A DNA stretch of 64,000 bases from assembly GCF_001885765.1 (NCBI RefSeq), contig NZ_JXKD01000012.1, forward strand, positions 16,170 through 80,169. Direction: 5' to 3'. The position numbers and the translations under genes were made by a program. A model generated the notes under the pieces. The model was not told the DNA's origin. It worked only from the letters and a program-made list of their open reading frames with translations, and did no database searches. Origin of the DNA: Enterococcus aquimarinus (GTDB taxonomy: Bacteria > Bacillota > Bacilli > Lactobacillales > Enterococcaceae). Below, one piece after another: positions 55,561-64,000 of this stretch (position 1 is its first letter; each line of letters begins with the position of its first letter).

Positions 55561-56444
55561 TATAATCCTCCTATTTTTTCAAATAATAATAAGCCATTGA
55601 TGATGCCCCAAGTGATTTCGGTTCCTGAAGAAGAGCCGATTTTCATGACTTCACCGAGCTGGCGTTTCACCTGTTCTTGATTGCCCGCAAATAAAGACTG
55701 CAGCAATAAATTGATACTTTCTCTTGTTTCACCCATTGCGGCATATTTCAAGGCACTATAACTAATCACATTTGTTTTTTCTTTCGCCTTTCGAACGACT
55801 TGCTCGGCCCACTCATTGTAAGGCAATGCGTGTTGGTTGCGCGTGGCTAACGCTAACAGGACACCAACTAAAAAGTCATCCCCTGACGGCGTCAATCCTT
55901 GTCCCAGTCCGACTAATGACATCGCTCGTTCGACATTAGTTGTGACATCTGCTGAAATAAAACCGTTCATTAAATTGGTCGTTCGTTCTCTGAGCATCCG
56001 CCCCATTTCTTGATAAAATGGTGTCTGATGTTGATTTGTTTCTCTTAACCACTCCGCTTTACCTTGAGTGATGATCCATGCTTTGGCAAAGGCAAGATTC
56101 TCCGTAAGTGGCGTGGCACCTTGCGGATAGCTTGGGAGTTTACTTTCCCAAGGTGTTGCCGTTTTTAAATCAATCATCAAACGATTGGCAACGTTCATGT
56201 TAAAGTTATTTACTGTGATGCGATCGTTTGGTTGAAGTTGATAGTCTTCAAAATGGCAGAGATCAATTCTCATCGTCGCCGGAGCGTTGTCTAATTGATT
56301 GCTCGCAATCGTGTAGAGTTGGTTCTCAATGCTAAGATTAATTGTTCGAGAAAAAACACTATGAATCGTTATGATTGGAAGATTTGATTCCTCTACTCTC
56401 TTCAAAAAATGTTTGTCGATCGATAGTGCTTTTACATCTTTCAC
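55560..56444 (-). CDS. allH: DUF2877 protein (AllH/YlbF-like), carbamoyltransferase subunit
   Basis: A 294-residue member of DUF2877, identified by the conserved block LVGLGQGLTPSGDDFLVGVL (about 183) and SSSGTEITWGIINGLLL near the C-terminus. It is the first gene of the three-gene unit and shares one base with fdrA. Its E. coli counterpart YlbF belongs to the oxamate carbamoyltransferase complex. The operon runs away from the PucR-type regulator gene, with about 300 bases between them. Confidence 0.85.
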   Translation of the reverse strand: MKDVKALSIDKHFLKRVEESNLPIITIHSVFSRTINLSIENQLYTIASNQLDNAPATMRIDLCHFEDYQLQPNDRITVNNFNMNVANRLMIDLKTATPWESKLPSYPQGATPLTENLAFAKAWIITQGKAEWLRETNQHQTPFYQEMGRMLRERTTNLMNGFISADVTTNVERAMSLVGLGQGLTPSGDDFLVGVLLALATRNQHALPYNEWAEQVVRKAKEKTNVISYSALKYAAMGETRESINLLLQSLFAGNQEQVKRQLGEVMKIGSSSGTEITWGIINGLLLFEKIGGL

Positions 56445-56745
56445 GAATCACCCTTCTTTCTCACCATTTTAGCCTTTTGTTTGTACGATTCTCTTATTTT
56501 CTTCGTTGTTCGATCCACCTCATTTTTTGATGTCATTTAACCAAAAAAACTTTTGAATATTATTACTATCTCAACCACAGCTTCATTATATCTGATGTAT
56601 ACGCTTACTTAAATAGACAAAACAACCTAAAATTATGACGTTTTCATAGTTATAACAACTAGTTAGTCATTGCACAATCGTCGAATCATGATACAATTAG
56701 CCCAAAGGAATGAGATTTGTTCTATGATCAAGGAGGATAAAAGCG
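56445..56745. other. divergent promoter region
   Basis: The 300-base spacer between the DUF2877 operon and the regulator holds a plus-strand promoter (56670-56697). A possible minus-strand promoter is TTTAAG, 17 bases, TATAAT at 56585-56613. The regulator probably binds here, but no clear palindrome or direct repeat stood out. Confidence 0.5.
56670..56697 (+). promoter_or_regulatory. promoter of the PucR-type regulator gene
   Basis: TTGCAC (56670-56675), 16-base spacer and TACAAT (56692-56697), about 49 bases before ATG 56746, with AAGGAGG close to the start. Confidence 0.6.
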
Positions 56746-58449
56746 ATGTTAACGGTGAATGATTTACTACACTTAGAACCTTTTAAAGAATTCAAAATGA
56801 TTTCTGGATTTGAAGGCATCCATAATCGGATTTCGAGTGTGAATATTATGGATAATCCCAATGCGTTAGATTGGTTTGCACCAGAAGAAGTCCTGATTTC
56901 TTCCGGTTATTTTTTTAAAGACGATGAAAGTATGCAAGAAAAAATCTTACGACAATTAAAATTAATTAATTGCCCCGCGTTAATCATTAAACCCTTTAGT
57001 TATCTCGGAAAAGTGCCGGATAATATGTTAACGCTCTCAAACGAATTGCAGCTACCGATTATTGAAATGCCTTATGGAATGTCTTTTTCGAAGGTGATGA
57101 CGCGTGTGATGGAGGAATTATCCGAGAATTACAATGCCTTGAATCGCAAATCACTCGATATTCACAATGAATTTTTCGAATTAACGTTGCACGGCGGGGG
57201 GTTGCAGAAAATAGCGGATGTTCTTTCGACGATGCTCGAAGCGTCTATTTTTTTATGCGATGAGAACTGGAAAATCTTAAATGCCAAAGTGATCTCTTCT
57301 TACGCCAAAACCATTCACGACAATCACGCGGATAAAATTTCGTTACCGCAGTCGGTGATTGATAGCTTACCGCCTAAGTTTGAAGTGATTCAAAAACCGA
57401 TTGTGCGACTCTTGGAATTCGACCATTTAAACATCCCATGTATTGTCGTCCCGGTATTTTTTAACGAGATTCATTACGGCTTTATTATTGTGCTCGAGTT
57501 TCATCAACAACTTAGAGACCATCATTATATCGCACTCGAAAATAGTTGTATGGCTTTTGCCATGGAACAAACGCACTTAGCCGAAATGAAACGAACCCAA
57601 AATCAAATCCAAGAAAACTTTTTTGATGACTTGCTCGTAGGGAATATCACTTCTATCCCCACTTTAAAAAATTTAGCCAATCTCCATGATATCAATTTAA
57701 ACTTGATGTATACGGCAATTGTTTTCAACGTCGCATTTGAGCATGCCAATGTGAAAAATACCATTAATAATCTACGTTACGAAGAAAATATCCTCAAAAA
57801 TCTGATGGAACAGCTTAAAAAAAAGCCCTTTGCTGCACTCGGAAAATGTTATATTTTTCAGCGAAAAAAACAGATTATTATGTTAATCGGCACCACTTCA
57901 GAAGACTCTTTGCAACAAAGCAAAACCATTCTCGCCGATTTTATTGATGCGATGAAGACAAAATACCCAAAATGCACCATTCGTTGTGGGATTGGCAATC
58001 TTTCGAAACAATTAGCGGATGTCCATACGAGTTTTTTTGAAGCCCAAGAAACGTTGCGATTAATGGATAATGAGCCGATTAAAAAGAAAGTCCGTCATTA
58101 TAATGATTTTTTTATTAGCCATTTTTTCAAGAAAAATATCGATTATGAAGAATTAGTGCTGTTTTTTTCCAAGACGTTAGGTCCACTTTATGATTTCGAT
58201 TTGAAAAATAATAGTCATTTAATTGAGACGTTAGAATGTTGGATTAGCAATAAACTAAATGTTGCAGAAACCGCACGGCAATTGTATATTCATCGCAATA
58301 GCTTGTTGTACCGAATTGAAAAGATCCAAAATATTCTTGTCTCTGATTTCAAAGATTCTGAAGAGTTATTGAAGATTCAAATTGCAATTAAAATTTATTA
58401 CATCTTACGCGAAAACAATACCTTCAAAATCCAATCTGATTATCACTAA
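56746..58449 (+). CDS. PucR-family transcriptional regulator
   Basis: A 567-residue regulator with an N-terminal purine-catabolism domain (LTVNDLLHLEPFKEFKMISG, 2-21; APEEVLISSGYFF) and a central GGDEF-like/PAS-like region. A C-terminal PucR helix-turn-helix (NVAETARQLYIHRNSLLYRI, about 515) ends it. Such regulators respond to purine-breakdown or amino-acid signals. Divergent from DUF2877-fdrA-DUF1116, it is the natural regulator of that operon. It is longer than many family members by its middle region. Effector unknown. Confidence 0.88.
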   Translation: MLTVNDLLHLEPFKEFKMISGFEGIHNRISSVNIMDNPNALDWFAPEEVLISSGYFFKDDESMQEKILRQLKLINCPALIIKPFSYLGKVPDNMLTLSNELQLPIIEMPYGMSFSKVMTRVMEELSENYNALNRKSLDIHNEFFELTLHGGGLQKIADVLSTMLEASIFLCDENWKILNAKVISSYAKTIHDNHADKISLPQSVIDSLPPKFEVIQKPIVRLLEFDHLNIPCIVVPVFFNEIHYGFIIVLEFHQQLRDHHYIALENSCMAFAMEQTHLAEMKRTQNQIQENFFDDLLVGNITSIPTLKNLANLHDINLNLMYTAIVFNVAFEHANVKNTINNLRYEENILKNLMEQLKKKPFAALGKCYIFQRKKQIIMLIGTTSEDSLQQSKTILADFIDAMKTKYPKCTIRCGIGNLSKQLADVHTSFFEAQETLRLMDNEPIKKKVRHYNDFFISHFFKKNIDYEELVLFFSKTLGPLYDFDLKNNSHLIETLECWISNKLNVAETARQLYIHRNSLLYRIEKIQNILVSDFKDSEELLKIQIAIKIYYILRENNTFKIQSDYH

Positions 58450-58503
58450 AAAAATAAAACTAATTTTGCTCATTATTTTGAACAAAATTAGTTTTATTTT
58501 TAT
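58450..58503. terminator. bidirectional intrinsic terminator
   Basis: Stem AAAATAAAACTAATTTTG with CAAAATTAGTTTTATTTT between the convergent regulator and urea-transporter genes; T-rich on both strands. Confidence 0.85.
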
Positions 58504-58511
58504 TTAGATGA

Positions 58512-59426
58512 TTAAACTTCTACTTGACGTGCTTGCTTTAGATTGCGAGAGATTAAGACGCACTCTGTCACGACGATAAATGGAAGGACAATCGAGGGTA
58601 ATCCAATGAGTCCTAATAGATAATCTAAGATAAATTTCGTGATGATGACGGCTAACGTCACCAAAAACAGTTTGAGGATGATTTCTTTATTCATTGGAAG
58701 GAAACCAAACGCTTTTAGGGCCATCATTGTCAAAACAATGTTAAAGGTTGTAAAGCCCATGACATCAAGTGGGAAAGCAAAGCCTAGCACGTAGAAAATA
58801 GCAATTGAGAAAAAGTACGCGCAGACTAAATACAAGAGATAGTCTTTTTCAAAAATAATGAACGCTAGAATGAGTACTAGTGAAAATAGAAGAGTTCCTT
58901 GCAAGTAAAGTTCGCTTGCAGAAATAAAAAAGTGATTGCCGAAACTAAAATCGAGACCATCAAAAGCACCCGTGAGTTTAAACGAGAGTTGATCCGAAAA
59001 AAAGACGCCTGGCCAAATTTGATGAATGAATAACATTAAATAAGTTGCCAAAACAGTTGGGATGGAAAAATAAGCTAAATTCACTTTTTCTAATAACACT
59101 TTTGAGAGATGTTGGATGGCCATCACGATCATCGTTGCTGGTATGACATAAAGGATGGAAGAAAAACCTCCTAAGAATGCTTCAACCATTAAAACTAATA
59201 AGACGGAATTGAATGCAGCAAGTCCTGTCATGGCAAAATCGTCATCGTATAGCACTCTCGCTATCAGATAACTGATAAGAGACGCCAGCAAAACGCTGAT
59301 TGCCATATAGACATCTACGAATAGTAGTCCTACCACAATCATCAAGCCAAAACCAGGATTTTGCAGAAAGTTTACCTGAGAAATTCCGTTTAACGTCGCT
59401 GATAAAGGTTCTATATATTTACTCAT
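58512..59426 (-). CDS. urea-transporter-family membrane protein
   Basis: A 304-residue protein with about ten membrane helices and the internal two-fold layout of the UT/SLC14 family. NFLQNPGFGLMIVVGLLFVD (about 19-38) and FAMTGLAAFNSVLLVLMVEA (about 64) match the conserved first half, and FYVLGFAFPLDVMGFTTFNI (about 212) the second. Family members are urea channels. No urease genes are nearby. The neighbours are carbamoyl-transfer genes, so urea release or uptake of a ureido compound are both possible. GGAGG precedes ATG 59426. Converges with the PucR gene. Confidence 0.8.
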   Translation of the reverse strand: MSKYIEPLSATLNGISQVNFLQNPGFGLMIVVGLLFVDVYMAISVLLASLISYLIARVLYDDDFAMTGLAAFNSVLLVLMVEAFLGGFSSILYVIPATMIVMAIQHLSKVLLEKVNLAYFSIPTVLATYLMLFIHQIWPGVFFSDQLSFKLTGAFDGLDFSFGNHFFISASELYLQGTLLFSLVLILAFIIFEKDYLLYLVCAYFFSIAIFYVLGFAFPLDVMGFTTFNIVLTMMALKAFGFLPMNKEIILKLFLVTLAVIITKFILDYLLGLIGLPSIVLPFIVVTECVLISRNLKQARQVEV

Positions 59427-59753
59427 ATTATCCTCCTAGTGTATGAAGCAACGCCTCATCGATTTTTTAAAATAAGTTCTTTTTTTTACGGAACGGTCGA
59501 AACCGTTCCTGCCTATACTTATTTTAACGCTATATCTTTACGAAAATCGTTTCGTAAATCTGTGGTTGATATAGTGAATCGTTTTTTAGGTGCAATGAAT
59601 CGGTCATGGTAATGAGTAATGGAGTTAATAATCACATTGTAAGCGTTATCAAATATAAAATCAAGCATTGTCTTGTAATTATTATTGTCGCTCTGTGAGC
59701 TTGCTCGAATTAGCCCCAACTATTCTTAAACACTAAGGCGATTGTCCGAATGC
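59427..59753. other. non-coding leader region of the urea-transporter gene
   Basis: The region holds the GGAGG site, a perfect palindromic hairpin at 59490-59509 and otherwise no gene. A 66-codon minus-strand frame (59519-59719) has no ribosome site or family and is not called. Confidence 0.45.
59490..59509 (-). promoter_or_regulatory. palindromic hairpin in the urea-transporter leader
   Basis: GGAACGGT-TTCG-ACCGTTCC is a perfect 8-base stem with a TTCG loop, 64 bases upstream of the transporter ATG. On this strand it is followed by A residues, so it is not a terminator; operator or RNA element. Confidence 0.4.
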
Positions 59754-59799
59754 CAAAAAAACCGTTGCTCGAATCGAATGATCGAACAACGGTTTTTTA
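59754..59799. terminator. intrinsic terminator after nrnA
   Basis: AAAAAACCGTTG...CAACGGTTTTTT hairpin with T runs on both strands, about 65 bases past the nrnA stop. Confidence 0.85.
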
Positions 59800-59862
59800 T
59801 AAGCGCGATTGAAAATCATCGCTTGCTAAGCTTTGGAAGTGTTTTTTGGCCACAACCTTATA

Positions 59863-60813
59863 TTACAAGGTTTCTGGTCGACACGCGTCTTTGATTTCTT
59901 GATAGATGACTTCGACTTCGGCTAAGTCTTTCGCATTGGCACCACTGGCTAAGGGATGTCCGCCGCCATTATGACGCTGGGCAATCGTGTGAATAACAGG
60001 CCCTTTGGAACGCATGCGAACGCGATAGTAGCCTTCTGGTTGTTCGACAAAAATCGCCCACGCAACCACTTCTTCAATCGCGCCAGGAAGTGGCACGACT
60101 TCTGAGGTTTCTACATCACTCACACCGTATTCTTGCAAGATTGCTTGGCTTAAAATCACTTTACCAGCACCATTTTCATCAAGTGTTAAATGATTATATA
60201 CGTAGCCTGCTAAGCGCGCGACACTTAACGGGAATTGCGATAATTGACGGTTCAAGTGCGTCGCATCAAAGTCAAACTCTCGTAGATCTGCCGCGATTTT
60301 AAAGGTGTGGGCTGTCGTGCTTGGATATAAAAAGCGCCCCGTATCACCGACAATGCCCGCATATAATAACCGCGCAGCATTTTCTGTCATCGTTAATTCA
60401 TCGGCAAAAAATTGCCAAAAGTCCGCGATGATTTCACTACAACTACTTGCTTTGGTGTTCACCCAAGTAAGATCCCCATAAGGTTCATCGTTGGGATGAT
60501 GGTCGATTTTGATGAGTTTGTCGCCTAGTAGGTAACGGTCATCGCTAATGCGTGGCGTATTAGCGGTATCTGTGACAATCACTAACGCGCCTTCATACGT
60601 TTCGTCGGTAATGGGTTGCATAGTTGCTAGAAAATCGAGTCCATCAATCGGACCTCCGACTTGATAGACGAATTTATCGGGGAAACTTGCCCGAATGATT
60701 TCGGCTAACCCAACTTGCGATCCCAGTGCGTCGGGGTCTGGACGTTGATGACGATGAATGATAATGGTCTCGTAGGCTTTAATCGTTGCTAAAATCTGAT
60801 TTTCGATTTTCAT
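59863..60813 (-). CDS. nrnA: nanoRNase / pAp phosphatase, DHH family
   Basis: It degrades short oligoribonucleotides and 3'-phosphoadenosine 5'-phosphate. About 316 residues from ATG 60813, which has GAAGGG eight bases upstream; a longer start overlaps ytoI. Motifs are HRHQRPDPDALGSQ (about 20), VTDTANTPR (about 84), IDHHPND (about 106) and the DHHA1 glycine motif HNGGGHPLASGA (about 285). It follows ytoI by 16 bases, the same pairing as ytoI-nrnA (ytqI) in Bacillus subtilis. Confidence 0.94.
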   Translation of the reverse strand: MKIENQILATIKAYETIIIHRHQRPDPDALGSQVGLAEIIRASFPDKFVYQVGGPIDGLDFLATMQPITDETYEGALVIVTDTANTPRISDDRYLLGDKLIKIDHHPNDEPYGDLTWVNTKASSCSEIIADFWQFFADELTMTENAARLLYAGIVGDTGRFLYPSTTAHTFKIAADLREFDFDATHLNRQLSQFPLSVARLAGYVYNHLTLDENGAGKVILSQAILQEYGVSDVETSEVVPLPGAIEEVVAWAIFVEQPEGYYRVRMRSKGPVIHTIAQRHNGGGHPLASGANAKDLAEVEVIYQEIKDACRPETL

Positions 60814-60829
60814 AGTGTTTCCCTTCTTT

Positions 60830-62161
60830 CTATGGTCTTTCCATGACTTGGCAGACGACAATCGCTTTGCCGACTAGTGAATTTTCGATAAAAATTTCGA
60901 TGTCTAGTTTCGCGGAGCGACGGCCAAATTCTAAAATTTTCGGTCGTAACACAACTTCACTTTCCAGTTGAATTAAACGGAAATAATGCAAATTGACTTG
61001 TTCGATCCAAGTATTCCGACGTTGATTAATTAATAAGCTCCGTTTGGCCGCACTGGCGATGATTTCACTTAACACGCCAAACGAGATGGTGCCGAGTTCA
61101 TTCACCATTTGTGGCGTGACGATAAAACGAAACTCCGGCTGTTCTAGCTTGTTGCCTTCAAAGTCATGTTCCACCATTTGAATTTGACCCGCGATTTGAT
61201 CGGAAATCGTATCGGAAACTTGTGGCTGACGTTGGACTAGTTGCATCGCCTTCATAATATCTTGACGCGTCACAATTCCTAAAAGCGATAAATCATCCGT
61301 CACAACTGGCATCACTTCGAGACCTTCCCAAATCATTTGGTGGCTAACAGACGCAACACTCATCGTTTTTTTAGCCATCCGTGGATCTTTGGTCATAATG
61401 CGTTCAATGACTTGTTGATCACTTTTTTCTAAGACGTCTTTGGCTGTGACAATGCCGACGACGCGACGGTTTTTATTCACGACGGGAAAGCGTGTATGGG
61501 TCGTGAGTTCAGATAACGCTTTGTAATCTTTGACTAACTCGGTCGTTTCTAAATATTGCGTTTTATCAAGTGGCATGTAAATATCACCGACGAGTAAAAT
61601 ATCTTTTTTGATTAATTGGTCGCTTAACGCTCGGTTAATCATCGTTGCAACCGTGAACGTATCATACGTAGTCGAGATGATCGGTAAGGCCTGTTCATCG
61701 GCAATCGCCTCAATTTCGGGAGTCGTTTCAAATCCACCGGTAATCAACACTGCAGCGCCTTCTTTTAAAGCGAGCTTTTGAACATTGGTTCGGTTACCGA
61801 CAATCATGAGCGATCCAGGAGTGATGTAACGTTCCATCGCTTTTTCTTCCATCGCACCAATCACAAATTTATTTAAATCTTTCTCTAATCCTGCTGATCC
61901 TCCAAGGACTTCGCCTTCAACAATTTTGGAAACTTCAGCAAAGGTTAATTTCTCAATGTGTTTTTTTAATTTCCGTTCAATTCGAATGGTTCCTACTCGT
62001 TGAATTGTCGAGACGATGCCACTGTTTTCGGCATCTTTAATGGCGCGGTAAGCCGTGCCTTCACTGACATCCAGTTCTTTGGCGATTCCACGAACCGAAA
62101 TCCGCTCGCCTACCGGTAAACTTTCAATGTGAGCGATAATTAAATCATGTTTTGTCGCCAT
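60830..62161 (-). CDS. ytoI: YtoI-like regulator: HTH, DRTGG, CBS pair and hotdog domains
   Basis: About 443 residues from ATG 62161; a GTG five codons earlier is weaker. An N-terminal winged helix (RISVRGIAKELDVSEGTAYR) is followed by a DRTGG domain (about 70-185). Two CBS domains come next (about 190-315, with HTRFPVVNKNRRVVGIVTAK), then a thioesterase-like hotdog domain (about 330-443). CBS pairs usually bind adenine nucleotides; the true ligand is unknown. Its operon partner NrnA degrades nanoRNA and pAp, so a nucleotide-sensing role is plausible. Confidence 0.9.
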   Translation of the reverse strand: MATKHDLIIAHIESLPVGERISVRGIAKELDVSEGTAYRAIKDAENSGIVSTIQRVGTIRIERKLKKHIEKLTFAEVSKIVEGEVLGGSAGLEKDLNKFVIGAMEEKAMERYITPGSLMIVGNRTNVQKLALKEGAAVLITGGFETTPEIEAIADEQALPIISTTYDTFTVATMINRALSDQLIKKDILLVGDIYMPLDKTQYLETTELVKDYKALSELTTHTRFPVVNKNRRVVGIVTAKDVLEKSDQQVIERIMTKDPRMAKKTMSVASVSHQMIWEGLEVMPVVTDDLSLLGIVTRQDIMKAMQLVQRQPQVSDTISDQIAGQIQMVEHDFEGNKLEQPEFRFIVTPQMVNELGTISFGVLSEIIASAAKRSLLINQRRNTWIEQVNLHYFRLIQLESEVVLRPKILEFGRRSAKLDIEIFIENSLVGKAIVVCQVMERP

Positions 62162-62473
62162 CTCTTTCTTCCCCACCCTTACTTTTTCGTTTCAACTCTT
62201 TCTGAAAATAGTGACAGCTTCAAAAAAACTGTTTCATGTAATTTTTCGGTCACATCAACATTCGTAGTCCTTATTTCGGTTATAAATAAGTACAGCATAA
62301 TAAATACATTGTAACAGATTCTATCAAAGATACAAATACTAGGATTCGAAAAATCCAAAGAGAATTTAGGAAGCCTCACGATTTTTTAGCTTAGGACATC
62401 ATCGGGTGAAAAAGAAAAGAAACGTCGCCTTTTTGAAGCAAACGATAGCTGGATATGATCACCTTTCATGGAC
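62162..62473. other. ytoI leader and promoter region
   Basis: The 310-base spacer has a minus-strand promoter, TTGTAT (62330-62335), 16 bases, TACAAT (62308-62313), giving a leader of about 140 bases before ytoI. No conserved RNA element or small gene with a ribosome site was seen. Confidence 0.5.
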
Positions 62474-62503
62474 AAAAAAAAGACTATGACATTCGTCACA
62501 GCC
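62474..62503 (-). terminator. intrinsic terminator of the DAHP synthase gene
   Basis: Minus-strand GGGCTGTGAC-GAAT-GTCATAGTC hairpin followed by eight T residues, about 70 bases after the stop at 62575. Confidence 0.8.
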
Positions 62504-62574
62504 CTTGAGTATTTTTTTAGGATAATAGACATTTTAAAGCTTCGTTGATTTCTTCCGAAGAAAACCACACCCAT

Positions 62575-63609
62575 TTAGCAGTGTTTGGCGATATAACGGA
62601 CTAAGTCTTCTGTTTCTTCCCATCCTAAGCATGGGTCTGTAATCGATTGACCAAATACGCCACCGCCTGGTTCTTGACGGCCATCTTCTATGTAACTTTC
62701 TATCATAAAGCCACGGATGTATTGTTTGATGTCTTCATTCCACGAACGATTTCGGAGAACTTCTTGGACAATCCGCACTTGTTCTTTGTATTTTTTGCCT
62801 GAGTTGTCATGGTTCGTATCGACCATCACAAATGGATTTTTTAATTGACTCTTTTGGTAATGTTGAATGACTTTGATTAAGTCTTCGTAATGGTAATTCG
62901 GTACAACTTCACCCGCATCTGTTAAACCGCCACGTAAAATCACATGCGCCCAAGGATTCGAACTTGTTGCCACTTCGACACCATTATACATGAGTTCTTG
63001 TTTTTGTTGCGCGGCATAAATGCCGTTGAACATCACATTGAGATTGCCACTTGTTGGATTTTTTAATCCGGTTGGAAAATCGAGTCCACTTGCGACAAAA
63101 CGGTGTTGTTGGTTTTCCACCGAACGCGCACCAATCGCGTGGTAACTTACGAGGTCATCCACAAATTTCAAGTTATCAGGGTAAAGCATTTCATCGGCTG
63201 TCGTTAAGCCAGCTTCGGTGATGACACGTTTATGCATTTTACGCACGGCTACCATACCACGAATCAAATTGATTTCGCCATCAGGTGACGCATCTTGTTG
63301 GTGCATCATCCCTTTATAGCCATCGCCATTCGTCCGCGGTTTATTCGTATAAACCCGTTGCACGATAAAGACTTTATCTTTCACTTCTTCTTGTAATTTG
63401 GCTAAACGCTTCGCATATTCCACAACAGCCTCGACGTTATCCGCTGAACAAGGACCAATGACGAGTAAAAAGCGTGAATCTTTCCCTTCGATAATGGCTT
63501 TTAATTCCTCATCGCGTGCTGCTTTAAAGGCCGCCGCTTCTTCACTTAATTGTGAAATACTTTTAACGATATCAACATTGATTTTTTTACTTAATTCCTG
63601 AAAACTCAT
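62575..63609 (-). CDS. aroG: 3-deoxy-7-phosphoheptulonate synthase, type I
   Basis: The first enzyme of the shikimate pathway, joining phosphoenolpyruvate and erythrose-4-phosphate. The 344-residue product has LLVIGPCSADN (about 48-58), YTNKPRTNGDGYKGMMHQQD (about 87), ITEAGLTTADEML (about 128), RSVENQQHRF and VMVDTNHDNSGKKY (about 262). AroFGH-like, with no fused chorismate mutase. AGGAGGGG lies before ATG 63609. Monocistronic with its own terminator. No T-box or trp-type leader is visible upstream. Which paralogue symbol fits cannot be decided. Confidence 0.95.
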   Translation of the reverse strand: MSFQELSKKINVDIVKSISQLSEEAAAFKAARDEELKAIIEGKDSRFLLVIGPCSADNVEAVVEYAKRLAKLQEEVKDKVFIVQRVYTNKPRTNGDGYKGMMHQQDASPDGEINLIRGMVAVRKMHKRVITEAGLTTADEMLYPDNLKFVDDLVSYHAIGARSVENQQHRFVASGLDFPTGLKNPTSGNLNVMFNGIYAAQQKQELMYNGVEVATSSNPWAHVILRGGLTDAGEVVPNYHYEDLIKVIQHYQKSQLKNPFVMVDTNHDNSGKKYKEQVRIVQEVLRNRSWNEDIKQYIRGFMIESYIEDGRQEPGGGVFGQSITDPCLGWEETEDLVRYIAKHC

Positions 63610-64000
63610 GTGACCCCTCCTATGAAAATCTATCTCATCTATCTTACCATATTTTCATTTTAAGCGGTGAAGAATTTTTCCTGAATCTTTTCATTTATTG
63701 ACGGTCTCTTACAAAACGTCAGAACAGATACTGATCGCACTCGTTGAGAAAACAACATTTTATTTCACTCGACGCTACTCATTATTTTCACAGAAAAAGA
63801 GGAGTGGTATCTGTGGGAGATTTCGAGGATAAAACATTTATTACGTTGGCACTTTGACTAGAAAAGACAAATATTGGTTGCAGTGAACAAAGTGTGTTTG
63901 ATGATTTCCTATTCGTCTGACTGTTATCAATCGTATTTCTTCAGATAAAACAAAAATCCTCAGGAAAGATTTGGTTCTATACTTTCTAGTGTTGGTAGAA
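63610..64000. other. right-edge region without a recognised gene
   Basis: The first 60 bases hold the DAHP synthase ribosome site and a TAAGAT possible -10 at about 63643. Beyond that I see no frame with a ribosome site longer than about 15 codons, no hairpin terminator and no repeat shared with the rest of the window. Confidence 0.5.

Noticed and set aside
59519..59719. 66-codon minus-strand frame upstream of the urea-type channel
   Set aside because: No ribosome site, AT-rich spacer composition, and no recognisable motif.
62179..62379. 66-codon minus-strand frame in the ytoI leader
   Set aside because: No ribosome site before its first codon; it overlaps the likely promoter and leader of ytoI.
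62386..62574. 62-codon frame directly after the DAHP synthase stop
   Set aside because: It runs through the terminator hairpin of the DAHP synthase gene and has no ribosome site, so it is read as 3' untranslated sequence.

Overview
The window looks like a chromosomal segment of a low-GC Gram-positive bacterium of the order Lactobacillales (Enterococcaceae/Carnobacteriaceae-like; genus not resolved). The pointers are strong AGGAGG-type ribosome sites, the tatD-rnmV-ksgA order, a CpsB/CpsC/CpsD capsule regulatory set, ECF vitamin S components (one behind a THF riboswitch, one behind NiaR-type palindromes), a PRD antiterminator with PTS proteins, and YtoI/NrnA and DAHP synthase genes of the Firmicute kind.

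Layout. (1) 1-6.6 kb, visibly AT-rich accessory DNA: an AAA ATPase cut by the left edge, a decayed IS21-type element (istA and istB remnants), a 962-residue SF2 helicase with a nuclease-like C-terminus, and a galE 3' fragment. (2) 6.6-29.6 kb, one long minus-strand capsule or exopolysaccharide operon. It reads from a TATAAT promoter at about 29.6 kb through an unknown membrane protein, cpsC, cpsD, cpsB, a 4,6-dehydratase, the initiating sugar-phosphate transferase, glycosyltransferases, two uronic-acid dehydrogenases, a polymerase, a flippase and a capE-capF-wecB set for UDP-L-FucNAc. (3) 30.3-34.8 kb, a PTS operon for phospho-alpha-glucosides (EIIA, antiterminator, EIICB, GH4 glucosidase) behind a large leader hairpin. 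(4) 35-43.6 kb: a secreted 3D-domain protein, a heterodimeric ABC exporter, a GH3 hexosaminidase, FolT with its riboswitch, and a NiaX-like protein with its operators. (5) 44-52.1 kb: ksgA, rnmV, tatD, a metallophosphoesterase, a Mn/Zn ABC transporter whose permease and binding protein are fused, a DUF1858/DUF438 pair under a Fur-like box, and a 46-residue acidic protein. (6) 52.6-59.4 kb: DUF1116, FdrA and DUF2877 genes diverging from a PucR-type regulator, and a convergent urea-transporter-like gene. (7) 59.8-63.6 kb: nrnA, ytoI and a type I DAHP synthase.

How the parts fit. The capsule genes are enough to build a polyanionic, amino-sugar-rich polymer by a Wzx/Wzy route under CpsBCD phosphoregulation. 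The FdrA/DUF1116/DUF2877 trio corresponds to the oxamate carbamoyltransferase genes of Escherichia coli, but here it has no allantoin genes and no carbamate kinase beside it. It sits instead with a PucR regulator and a urea-type channel, and it is the best candidate for an undescribed pathway. Non-coding DNA between 42 and 52.5 kb carries copies of an undescribed dispersed repeat with inverted ends. No tRNA, rRNA, CRISPR array or intact transposon was recognised.
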